Assembly (NCBI RefSeq): GCF_042655435.1
Contig: NZ_JBHSMG010000002.1
Span: 744,001-808,000, forward strand
Source of the DNA: Lysinimonas soli
Lineage (GTDB): Bacteria; Actinomycetota; Actinomycetes; Actinomycetales; Microbacteriaceae
Direction: 5' to 3'
Length of the DNA stretch: 64,000 bases
Below the pieces are notes generated by a model. It was not told where the DNA came from and ran no database searches. It saw nothing but the letters and a program-made list of their open reading frames with translations. Position numbers and translations under genes: made by a program. Numbering within the stretch: position 1 is the stretch's first letter; each line of letters opens with the position of its first letter. Shown piece after piece: positions 48,042-55,138 of this stretch.

Positions 48042-49598
48042 ATGCCCACCGCCCGCCGCCTCGCTCTCCTCGCCGCGGCGGTCACCGTCGCCATGCTGTT
48101 CGCCGGGTGTCAGTTCATCCCCGGGCTCGGCGGCAGCGGGCACACGGCGGCGGCCCGGCCCGACCAGGCCGTGGCATCCGAACTCAAGCCCTTCTACACG
48201 CAGAGCCTGCGCTGGACGAAGCGCAGCGGAGGCATCGACAGTGCCAACGTCACCGTGCCGCTCGACTGGAGCAAACCGGGCGGCGCGACGATCTCGATCG
48301 CGGTCGCGCGGCACCGCGCCGGCTCGGGGTCGCTCGGCTCCCTGCTGGTCAATCCGGGCGGTCCCGGCGGCTCGGGGTTCGACTTCGTCGACCAGTACGT
48401 GAGCGGCATCGTGACGCCCGCGGTGCTGGCCAGGTACGACATCGTCGGATTCGACCCGCGCGGGGTGAACCACTCGACTCCCCGGATCACCTGCTACACC
48501 GATCCGAAGCAGGAGGATCGACTGCTCTACGGCACCTACTCCTCGCCGTACGGCACGCAGGGCTGGATCGACGAGCTCACCACGGTCGAGAAGGCATGGT
48601 CGGCAGCCTGCCTCGAGAACACCGGACCGCTGCTCGGCCATATCGACGCCGCCAGCAATGCGCGCGACATGGATGTCATCCGGGCCGTGCTCGGTGACAA
48701 GCAGCTGCACTACCTCGGCTACTCCTACGGAACCTACCTGGGCACGATGTACGCCGAGTTGTTCCCGACGAAGGTCGGTCGCATGGTGCTCGACGGGCCG
48801 ATCGACCCGCTCGTCGGCGACCTCGACGCGCTCGCGACCCAGATGGCGGGATTCGACAGCGCCCTCAAGGCCTACATGTCGGACTGCCTGGCGCGGAAGG
48901 GGTGCCCGTTCACGGGGTCCGTCGACGACGGACTGCGGCAGGTGCGGGCGGTGCTCGACGGCATCGACGCCCGTCACCTCGTCGCGTCCGACGGGCGCGT
49001 ACTCGACTCTGCGACGGTCGGCACCGGCATCTCGTACACGCTCTACTCGAAGTCGAGCTGGCCCGACCTGACGAAGATGATCCGCGATCTGGCCAAGAAC
49101 GACGCCGACTCGACCTTCGCCAACGCCGACGCGTACAACGGACGCGACACCGACGGCAGCTACTCGGACAACGCGTCGGATGTGTATGCGGCGGTGACCT
49201 GCGCGGAGGGCGACCTCGGGACGGATGGCGTCACGCCCCTGCAGGGACTGGCCAAGATCGACGCGGCGGCACCGATCCTGGGCAAGTACTTCGCCGAGGA
49301 CGACTACGCCGTGCTCGACACCGCGTGCAGCAACTGGTCGGAGCCGGTCGCCACGCTGCCGACGAAGTTCGACGCCTTGGGGGCGGCGCCGATCCTCGTC
49401 GTCGCGACCACGAACGACCCCGCGACGCCCTACGCCGGCGGGGTCTCGCTGTCGCGGCAGCTGTCGAGCGGCGTACTCGTCACCCACGAGGGCGAGGGCC
49501 ACACCGTGTACGCCCAGGGCGACGAGTGCATCGACTCGACGGTCGACGCCTACCTGCTCGCGGGTACCGTGCCGACGCGCGACCCGATGTGCGGCTGA
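48042..49598 (+). CDS. secreted alpha/beta-hydrolase lipoprotein, tripeptidyl-aminopeptidase-like
   Basis: A 518-residue lipoprotein (MLFAGC lipobox, lipid Cys23) with an alpha/beta-hydrolase domain and a TAP-like C-terminal domain. It has LLVNPGGPGGSGFDFV (oxyanion region), YDIVGFDPRGVNHSTP, the nucleophile elbow GYSYGTYLG, Asp in TTNDPATPYAGG and His in GEGHTVYAQG. A final Cys pair (DEC...PMCG) is typical of the family. Such proteins release N-terminal di- or tripeptides or act as proteases at the cell surface; the exact substrate is unknown. Confidence 0.88.
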   Translation: MPTARRLALLAAAVTVAMLFAGCQFIPGLGGSGHTAAARPDQAVASELKPFYTQSLRWTKRSGGIDSANVTVPLDWSKPGGATISIAVARHRAGSGSLGSLLVNPGGPGGSGFDFVDQYVSGIVTPAVLARYDIVGFDPRGVNHSTPRITCYTDPKQEDRLLYGTYSSPYGTQGWIDELTTVEKAWSAACLENTGPLLGHIDAASNARDMDVIRAVLGDKQLHYLGYSYGTYLGTMYAELFPTKVGRMVLDGPIDPLVGDLDALATQMAGFDSALKAYMSDCLARKGCPFTGSVDDGLRQVRAVLDGIDARHLVASDGRVLDSATVGTGISYTLYSKSSWPDLTKMIRDLAKNDADSTFANADAYNGRDTDGSYSDNASDVYAAVTCAEGDLGTDGVTPLQGLAKIDAAAPILGKYFAEDDYAVLDTACSNWSEPVATLPTKFDALGAAPILVVATTNDPATPYAGGVSLSRQLSSGVLVTHEGEGHTVYAQGDECIDSTVDAYLLAGTVPTRDPMCG

Positions 49599-49608
49599 CC
49601 GGAGCGGT

Positions 49609-50220
49609 TCAGAGCTGCCGGTAGACGAAATCGCCGGTGTACCGGAAGACCTCGCCGAGCAGTGGTGCGGTCATGCGCACGTCCACCCGCTGCCGGGCAT
49701 CCGGCACCGCCGAGGCGCCGGGCGCGAGCGCGGTCTCGGCGAGCAGGACGTGGACGACGGAGGGGATGCGCACCCGCACGGCGCCCAGGTGCAGCCACTG
49801 CCGCAGGGAGGTCATGTGCAAGCCGCCGTCGACGACGTCGAGCAGCAGCTCCACCTCGAGGCCGCCGCGGCGGCCCAGGCGATCGTGCAGACGGCCGTCG
49901 ACGACCGACATGGCGTCGGCCATGACGCGCTCGTGCCCCGGGAACGCGAAGCTGCGCACGGCGGTGAGGCGGCCGTCCGCGGTCGGCGTGTTCACGACGG
50001 TGAACGGCACCCCGCGGCCGAGTTCGGGAAAGAGCACCTGGCGCCACGCCAGGAAGGCCCAGAGCGGCCTCGCCCAGCGCAGGCGCGAGCCGGCGACCGC
50101 GTAGACGCCCGAGCCGTGGCCGCGGTGTCCGGCGGGCGGTAGGGAGAAGTACGCGGCCAGCGAGGGGTCGAGCTCGGCGAACCGGGGGCCGAGCACGCGC
50201 TGGTAGACCGAGCCGGTCAT
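49609..50220 (-). CDS. DUF4166 domain-containing protein
   Basis: A 203-residue protein matching DUF4166: SVYQRVLGPRFAELDPSLAAYF, GSGVYAVAGSRLRWARPL, GRGVPFTVVNTPTADGRLTAVRSFAFPG, then LEVELLLDVVDGGLHMTS and FRYTGDFVYRQL. Function is unknown. I chose ATG 50220, preceded by GGAGAAGG; a longer frame adds 11 Arg-rich residues. It is convergent with the hydrolase gene (10-bp gap) and divergent from perM. Confidence 0.82.
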   Translation of the reverse strand: MTGSVYQRVLGPRFAELDPSLAAYFSLPPAGHRGHGSGVYAVAGSRLRWARPLWAFLAWRQVLFPELGRGVPFTVVNTPTADGRLTAVRSFAFPGHERVMADAMSVVDGRLHDRLGRRGGLEVELLLDVVDGGLHMTSLRQWLHLGAVRVRIPSVVHVLLAETALAPGASAVPDARQRVDVRMTAPLLGEVFRYTGDFVYRQL

Positions 50221-50311
50221 CCTTCTCCGTTCCGCCGTGCGTCGCCTGAGCATCTCACGGGCGAATCGGCGCTGCGCGGAATGCCGCCCGAGCCGAGCGG
50301 CGAGCCCCGGG

Positions 50312-50317
50312 TACAGT
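50312..50317 (+). promoter_or_regulatory. -10-like hexamer TACAGT for leaderless perM
   Basis: TACAGT ends 7 nt before ATG 50325, with no Shine-Dalgarno between them. Confidence 0.5.
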
Positions 50318-50324
50318 CGTCCCG

Positions 50325-51548
50325 ATGACCCGGCGCCTGACCCTGCTGTTCTCGGCCTTCGAGGCGCTTCTCGTGGTCGCGATCGGCGTCGCCATCCCCC
50401 TGGTGCCGCTGACGATCGTCTGGGCCGCGCAGTTCGGCTTCGCCCCCGACTGGGCGATCTTCTGGCGCGGGGCGGTCGACATCTGGCTGATCGGGCACGG
50501 CGTCGACGTCACCTTCACGCTCGATCCGGCCACGGCGGCCGCCCTGCAGATCGCCGGCGCGGGTGCTCCCGTCAAGATCACGATCGCGCTGCTCGGCTTC
50601 GCGCTGCTGACGCTGCTGCTCGGCGTGCGCGCGGGGGAGCGAGTCGCCGAGACCGGTCATCGGGCGCTCGGGGAGCTCGCGACGCTGGGCGTCTTCGCCG
50701 CGGCATCCCTGGCCGTCACGCTCACCGCGGTCAACTCGTCCGCGCGACCGTCGATCTGGCAGGGCGCGCTGCTGCCCACCCTCGTCTTCGGTGTGGGTCT
50801 GTTCGTCGGCGTGCTGCGCGAGGGGCGAGAGCGAGGCCCGGATGCCGCCGGCAGTTCGCTGCGCGACTGGATCGACGACTGGCGTCCGGCCGTGCGTGCA
50901 GCCGTGGGCGGAGCCCTGCGCGCGGGCACCGCGGCGGTCGCCCTCACGATCCTGGTCAGCGCCGTCGCCGTCTCGCTGCTCATCGCGGTCGACTACGCGC
51001 AGATCGTGCGGCTCTACGAGTCGTTGCACACCGGCGTCGTCGGAGGGCTCGCCCTCACCGCCGGGCAGCTGGCCTTCGTGCCGAACCTGGTGATCTGGGC
51101 CGCCTCCTGGTTCGTCGGCCCCGGCTTCGCGATCGGCGCGGGGTCGCATGTGTCTCCGCTCGGCACGGCGCTCGGGCCCATGCCCGCCATCCCGCTGCTC
51201 GGCGCCCTGCCGACCGGCGACCTCGCCTTCGGATTCGCCGGGCTGCTGGTGCCGGTCGTCGCGGGCTTCCTGGCCGGGGCGGCGGTGCGGCCGATCGTCG
51301 TTCGGGCCCTCGACGACGCCGACGCCTCCCACGGGGTCGCCTTCCTGGTGACCGCGCTCGGCGGCGGGCTGGCCGGCGGCGCGCTGCTCGGGCTGCTGTC
51401 GGCGGCCTCGGCCGGGGCGGCGGGGCCGGGACGGTTCCAGCAGGTCGGACCGGATCCCTGGGCGGTCGGAATCGCGGCGGGGATCGAGTTCGCGGTGGCG
51501 ATCGGGATCGGACTGGCCGCGTCATCCCGCATGCCGCGGCGTCGCTAG
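50325..51548 (+). CDS. perM: DUF6350 integral membrane protein, PerM-like
   Basis: A 407-residue membrane protein with about nine hydrophobic segments (LLFSAFEALLVVAIGVAIPLVPLTIVW at the N-terminus, LTAGQLAFVPNLVIWAASWFVGPGFAIGAGSHVSPLG in the middle, LVPVVAGFLAGAAVRP and GIAAGIEFAVAIGIGLA near the end). The FVPNLVIWA...GPGFAIG block marks DUF6350. The position directly upstream of purN-purH matches mycobacterial PerM, a membrane protein linked to cell division under stress. The function here is inferred. Its TAG stop is shared with the purN -10 hexamer. Confidence 0.8.
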   Translation: MTRRLTLLFSAFEALLVVAIGVAIPLVPLTIVWAAQFGFAPDWAIFWRGAVDIWLIGHGVDVTFTLDPATAAALQIAGAGAPVKITIALLGFALLTLLLGVRAGERVAETGHRALGELATLGVFAAASLAVTLTAVNSSARPSIWQGALLPTLVFGVGLFVGVLREGRERGPDAAGSSLRDWIDDWRPAVRAAVGGALRAGTAAVALTILVSAVAVSLLIAVDYAQIVRLYESLHTGVVGGLALTAGQLAFVPNLVIWAASWFVGPGFAIGAGSHVSPLGTALGPMPAIPLLGALPTGDLAFGFAGLLVPVVAGFLAGAAVRPIVVRALDDADASHGVAFLVTALGGGLAGGALLGLLSAASAGAAGPGRFQQVGPDPWAVGIAAGIEFAVAIGIGLAASSRMPRRR

Positions 51549-51551
51549 GCT
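51546..51551 (+). promoter_or_regulatory. -10-like hexamer TAGGCT built on the perM stop codon, for purN
   Basis: TAG 51546-51548 is the perM stop codon and the first half of TAGGCT, which ends 6 nt before the purN GTG at 51558. Confidence 0.5.
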
Positions 51552-51557
51552 GGGCCC

Positions 51558-52145
51558 GTGCTCCGGTTGGTCGTGTTGATCTCGGGCGGCGGCTCCAACC
51601 TGCGGGCCCTCCTCGATGCCTCGGACGACGCCGAGTTCCCGGCTCGGGTCGTCGCGATCGGAGCCGACCGTGACGCGGAGGGGCTCGCGCACGCCGAGGA
51701 GTTCGGCATCCCGAGCTTCGTGGTTCCGTTCAACGCCTTCGACAGCCGCGAGGCCTGGGGGGACGAGCTGGTCGACCAGCTGCGGCAGTGGCAGGCCGAC
51801 CTGGTCATCCTCTCCGGCTTCATGAGACTGTTGCCGCCGCGCGCGGTGGAGGCGCTGAGTCCCGCGCTGCTGAACACGCATCCGGCCTATCTGCCCGAGT
51901 TCCCGGGTGCTCACGCCGTGCGCGACGCCCTCGCGGCGGGGGTAGCGCAGACGGGCGCGAGCGTCATCATCGTGGATCACGGCGTCGACTCGGGCCCGAT
52001 CGTCGCCCAGCGGCGGGTGCCCGTGTTGCCCGGCGACACCGAGGGGCGCCTGCACGACCGCATCAAACTCGTGGAACGCGAGCTGCTCGTCGACGTCGTG
52101 CTCGACATCGCGAACGGGCAGCTCGACCTCACCACGCTCGCCTGA
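51558..52145 (+). CDS. purN: phosphoribosylglycinamide formyltransferase
   Basis: A 195-residue enzyme that formylates GAR to FGAR with 10-formyl-THF. The phosphoribosyl site is LISGGGSNLRALLDA. The catalytic block is LNTHPAYLPEFPGAHAVRDAL, with Asn-His and the downstream Asp of VDHGVDSGPIVAQRRVPV. LSGFMRLL is conserved. Full length. The GTG at 51558 is predicted leaderless. purH, two enzymatic stages later, follows after a 407-bp regulated gap. Confidence 0.94.
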   Translation: MLRLVVLISGGGSNLRALLDASDDAEFPARVVAIGADRDAEGLAHAEEFGIPSFVVPFNAFDSREAWGDELVDQLRQWQADLVILSGFMRLLPPRAVEALSPALLNTHPAYLPEFPGAHAVRDALAAGVAQTGASVIIVDHGVDSGPIVAQRRVPVLPGDTEGRLHDRIKLVERELLVDVVLDIANGQLDLTTLA

Positions 52146-52423
52146 CGCCCCCGCCGCGTGCCCGCCCCGTGCCGCGTCGGGCTTCGTCGTGTTGCGTCCC
52201 CGTCTCGCCCGAGGACCGTCCGCCCTCGTCTCGCGCGCGTGCCCATGCCCTCGCCCCGGAGCGCCGAGACTCCCCGAATCGACCTTCCGCGGCATCCGAA
52301 GGTCGATTCGGGGAGTCTCGGCGACAACGAGACGGAACGGAACGAGACGGAACGAGACGGGAGGAGACGGGAGGAGACGGGGAGGGGAGGCGGAGGAGGC
52401 GGAGGGATGAGGCGGTAAACTGA
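52146..52423. other. noncoding gap between purN and the purH riboswitch
   Basis: No gene is visible. Contents: a long perfect hairpin (52262-52323), then a nearly pure purine tract from about 52324 to 52410 made of GAGACGGAAC-like and GGAGAC-like short repeats, then TAAACT (52416-52421), a fair -10 for purH. The purine run also ends at GGAGGCGGAGG. A rejected overlap of opposite-strand frames crosses this region. Confidence 0.6.
52262..52323. repeat. perfect 26-bp hairpin upstream of the purH riboswitch
   Basis: The arm 52262-52287 (CGCCGAGACTCCCCGAATCG...) pairs exactly with 52298-52323, leaving a 10-nt loop. No T tract follows on either strand, so it is not a classic intrinsic terminator. 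It could end the purN transcript, be an operator, or be a mobile palindromic element unrelated in sequence to the AATGAAGGA family. Confidence 0.8.
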
Positions 52424-52531
52424 TTCGGTCGCGACTGGCGTTGAGATGGGTGACCATCGGGGAGCGACGGGTTCGTCACGAACCGATCGTTTCGGCCGTT
52501 CGCCTGGGCTGAACCGGATGCCCTGTCCGGT
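52424..52531 (+). ncRNA. ZTP (pfl) riboswitch controlling purH
   Basis: The conserved pfl-motif blocks are present in order: GGTCGCGACTGGCG (52427-52440), CCATCGGGGAGCGA (52454-52467), a variable hairpin GGTTCG/CGAACC (about 52470-52484), and GGCCGTTCGCCTGGGC (52494-52509). ZTP riboswitches sense ZMP/ZTP, the purine intermediate consumed by PurH, and switch on one-carbon and purine genes. An ACCGGA/TCCGGT hairpin (52513-52531) just before AAGGAG (52541) may be the expression platform. The -10 TAAACT at 52416 would start the RNA close to 52428. Confidence 0.9.
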
Positions 52532-52552
52532 CGTACCCAGAAGGAGCAGTTC

Positions 52553-54139
52553 ATGTCCGGTCCATCCATCGATCCCGCCGCCTACCGCCCGCGCGATCTC
52601 GTCCCGATCCGCCGAGCCCTCGTCTCGGTGAGCGACAAGTCGGGGCTCATCGACCTCGCCGCCGCCCTGACCGCTGCCGGCGTCGAGATCGTGTCGACCG
52701 GCTCGACCGCCGCCGCGATCGCCGCCGCCGGACATCCGGTGACCCAGGTCGGTGACCTCACCGGCTACCCCGAGTCGCTCGACGGCCGGGTGCGCACCCT
52801 GCATCCGCTCGTGCACTCCGGCCTTCTCGCCGACCTGCGGCTCGAGTCGCACGAGGCCGAGCTCGCCGCGCAGGGCATCGCGCCGTTCGAGCTGCTGGTG
52901 AGCAACCTCTATCCCTTCGCCGCCACCGTCGCCTCGGGCGCCGAACCGGATGCCGTGGTCGAGCAGATCGACATCGGCGGCCCCGCCATGGTGCGCGCCG
53001 CCGCCAAGAACCATGCCAACGTGGCGGTCGTCACGAGCCCCGCCGGGTACGGCGACATCATCGACGCGCTCCTCGCCGGCGGCACCACTCTGCTGCAACG
53101 CCGCGAGCTGGCGCGCGAGGCCTTCCGGCACACGGCGCGCTACGACGTCGCGGTCGCGAGCTGGATCGGCAACGTGCTCGCGCCCGACGACGAGGGCTCG
53201 GGCTTTCCGGGCTGGGTCGGCGCCACCTGGGACCGCGTCACCCCGCTGCGCTACGGCGAGAACTCGCACCAGCGCGCCGCCCTCTACGGCACTCCCGGCG
53301 CAGCGGGCATCGCCCAGGCCGCCCAGCTCGGCGGCAAGGAGATGTCGTACAACAACTACGTCGACGCGGATGCCGCCCTCCGCGCCGCCTACGACCACCA
53401 CACTCCGACCGTGGCGATCATCAAGCACGCCAACCCCTGCGGCATCGCGACCGCCGACACGATCGCCGCCGCCCACGCCGCCGCGCACGCCTGCGATCCG
53501 GTGTCGGCCTACGGCGGGGTGATCGCGGCGAACCGCCCGATCACGAAGGAGGCGGCCGAGTCGATCGCGCCGATCTTCACCGAGGTGGTCATCGCCCCGG
53601 GATTCGAGCCGGAGGCGCTCGCGATCCTGCAGGCGAAGAAGAACCTGCGCCTGCTGCAACTGCCCGAGGGCTATGCGCGGGGCGAGACGGAGCTTCGGCA
53701 GATCTCGGGTGGCATCCTGTTGCAGCAGGCCGACACGCAGTTCGAGCGCCCGCTGCAGTGGAAGCTCGTCGCCGGTGAGCCCGCCGACGCCGCGACCCTC
53801 GCCGACCTGAGCTTCGCCTGGATCGCCTGCCGCGCCGTGAAGTCGAACGCGATCCTGCTCGCCAAGAACGGCGCGAGCGTCGGGGTCGGCATGGGTCAGG
53901 TGAACCGGGTGGACTCGTGCAGACTCGCCGTCGAACGCGCCGGCGATCGCGCGGCCGGCAGCGTGGCGGCGTCGGACGCGTTCTTCCCCTTCGCCGACGG
54001 CGCGCGCATCCTGATGGAGGCCGGGGTCACCGCGATCGTGCAGCCCGGCGGCTCGATCCGTGACGACGAGGTGATCGCGGCCGCGAAGGAGCTCGGCGTG
54101 ACGATGTACTTCACGGGGGAGCGCCACTTCTTCCACTGA
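52553..54139 (+). CDS. purH: bifunctional AICAR formyltransferase/IMP cyclohydrolase
   Basis: A 528-residue enzyme for the last two steps to IMP. The N-terminal IMP cyclohydrolase (MGS-like) domain has RRALVSVSDKSGLIDLAAAL, STGSTAAAIAAAGHPVTQV and DGRVRTLHPLVHSGLL. The C-terminal AICAR transformylase has LRYGENSHQRAALYG, KHANPCGIA (catalytic Lys-His), AYGGVIAANRPI and FFPFADGARILMEAGVTAIVQPGGSIRDDEVI. AAGGAG at 52541 precedes the ATG. The riboswitch upstream senses its substrate ZMP (AICAR). The stop codon lies inside a 9-bp tandem repeat. Confidence 0.96.
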   Translation: MSGPSIDPAAYRPRDLVPIRRALVSVSDKSGLIDLAAALTAAGVEIVSTGSTAAAIAAAGHPVTQVGDLTGYPESLDGRVRTLHPLVHSGLLADLRLESHEAELAAQGIAPFELLVSNLYPFAATVASGAEPDAVVEQIDIGGPAMVRAAAKNHANVAVVTSPAGYGDIIDALLAGGTTLLQRRELAREAFRHTARYDVAVASWIGNVLAPDDEGSGFPGWVGATWDRVTPLRYGENSHQRAALYGTPGAAGIAQAAQLGGKEMSYNNYVDADAALRAAYDHHTPTVAIIKHANPCGIATADTIAAAHAAAHACDPVSAYGGVIAANRPITKEAAESIAPIFTEVVIAPGFEPEALAILQAKKNLRLLQLPEGYARGETELRQISGGILLQQADTQFERPLQWKLVAGEPADAATLADLSFAWIACRAVKSNAILLAKNGASVGVGMGQVNRVDSCRLAVERAGDRAAGSVAASDAFFPFADGARILMEAGVTAIVQPGGSIRDDEVIAAAKELGVTMYFTGERHFFH

Positions 54140-54187
54140 GTTCACTGAGTCCACTGAGTCCACTGAGTCCGCTGAGCCCCCTGACAC
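54134..54187. repeat. 9-bp tandem repeat at the purH stop codon
   Basis: Six units of (C/T)ACTGAGTC type start at 54134, 54143, 54152, 54161, 54170 and 54179. The first four are near identical; the last two have drifted (CGCTGAGCC, CCCTGACAC). The purH TGA falls in the first unit. Confidence 0.8.
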
Positions 54188-54228
54188 CCTCGGCGGCCCC
54201 GCCCATTGCCTGCGGGTCCCGGTGCTGC

Positions 54229-54234
54229 CAGGAT
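54229..54234 (+). promoter_or_regulatory. -10-like hexamer CAGGAT for the DUF4232 lipoprotein gene
   Basis: CAGGAT ends 7 nt before ATG 54242, the spacing of the other candidate leaderless starts. Confidence 0.4.
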
Positions 54235-54241
54235 TCCGGGC

Positions 54242-54853
54242 ATGAGACGGGCACGGATCGGGCTGCCCCTGCTGCTGCTGCTTGCGGCGGCCGGGCTGCT
54301 CGCGGGGTGCGCGTTGCTCCCGGCGTCTCACGACGGCGCGACCCCGTCGACGAGTCCACCCGTTCCGATCACGCCGCATACCGGATACCCGGCTCCGACG
54401 CCCCCGCATCCCGGATCGGGCATCGTTCCGCCGTGCACCCTCGACCAGCTGAGCATCAGCTACTCGCCGACCGACAACACGGCGGGGCATGCCCACGGGG
54501 TGCTGACCTTCGCCAACACGGGGTCGTCGGAGTGCGAGCTGACCGGCTATGCGACCGTCGTGTTCGGCGGCCCGGACGGGCACCAGGCGATGGGTCTGCC
54601 GTCGACGCACGACGCCTCGCATCCGACGACCGCCGCGGTGGCGAGCGTCGGCGGCTTCTCGACCGCCGACCTCACGATCACCCGCGCGAGCAACGTGCAG
54701 AGTTGCACGGTCGTTACGGTGACGGTGCTGCTCGTGACCCCGCCGGGGCTCGACCACGAGCGGGTCGTGCCAATCCCGGCCACCGAGGCCTGCGACGACA
54801 CCGACATCGGCCTGCTCTCGGTGAGCGCGAACTACATCCCGCCGGGAAGTTGA
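54242..54853 (+). CDS. DUF4232 lipoprotein
   Basis: A 203-residue exported protein. The signal peptide (LPLLLLLAAAGLLAGC, lipid Cys23) is followed by a Pro/Thr/Ser linker to about residue 63, and then a DUF4232 beta domain: CTLDQLSISYSPTDNTAGHAHGVLTFANTGSSECELTGYATVVF. Cys pairs in that domain suggest a disulfide. DUF4232 proteins are common actinobacterial cell-surface lipoproteins of unknown function. I chose ATG 54242 because the upstream codons precede the signal peptide and the CAGGAT hexamer fits. It is not obviously linked to neighbours. Confidence 0.83.
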   Translation: MRRARIGLPLLLLLAAAGLLAGCALLPASHDGATPSTSPPVPITPHTGYPAPTPPHPGSGIVPPCTLDQLSISYSPTDNTAGHAHGVLTFANTGSSECELTGYATVVFGGPDGHQAMGLPSTHDASHPTTAAVASVGGFSTADLTITRASNVQSCTVVTVTVLLVTPPGLDHERVVPIPATEACDDTDIGLLSVSANYIPPGS

Positions 54854-54884
54854 TCGATCCTTGCGTCGCCGCACGACGGTGGCC

Positions 54885-54890
54885 TAGGCT
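54885..54890 (+). promoter_or_regulatory. candidate -10 TAGGCT for the leader ORF and ABC exporter pair
   Basis: TAGGCT lies 52 nt before the leader ORF start at 54943 and 248 nt before the first ABC gene. Unlike most such hexamers here, it implies a long leader. Confidence 0.4.
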
Positions 54891-54942
54891 GGAGGGCTCT
54901 CCGGTGGTCGCCGGGGCACACGCGAACTCGGGGAGGCCTGCC

Positions 54943-55017
54943 ATGAAGACGTCTGGGATCACACGGATGACCACGCCGTCGCTGCGCACCGTCGGCGCCT
55001 TCCCCGCGCGACCGTAG
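54943..55017 (+). CDS. 24-residue putative leader peptide upstream of the ABC exporter pair
   Basis: ATG 54943, preceded by GGGAGG with a 6-nt spacing, opens a short frame of 24 codons (starts MKTSGITRMTT, ends GAFPARP) closed by TAG at 55015. It resembles no protein I know. It sits 121 nt before the ABC gene, whose own GGAAG Shine-Dalgarno lies in the loop of a small hairpin (GACTC 55124-55128 with GAGTC 55134-55138) touching the ATG. That layout suggests a regulatory leader, but expression is unproven. Confidence 0.4.
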   Translation: MKTSGITRMTTPSLRTVGAFPARP

Positions 55018-55138
55018 CGGCACCGCCCGCTCGCACGACCCACGGCGACGGCCGCACCATCGGCCGGTCGCAGCACCCTCGCCACCACAGAACCGCTCAG
55101 GATCGCGTTCGCGCGCGTCCGCCGACTCCGGAAGAGTC

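Noticed and set aside
54134..54187. CRISPR or protein-coding repeat
   Set aside because: The 9-bp units have no spacers and contain in-frame stops; it is a simple tandem repeat.
51977..54874. 965-codon minus-strand frame across purN, the riboswitch, purH and DUF4232
   Set aside because: It would run through a conserved riboswitch and three genes in antisense; no domain recognised.
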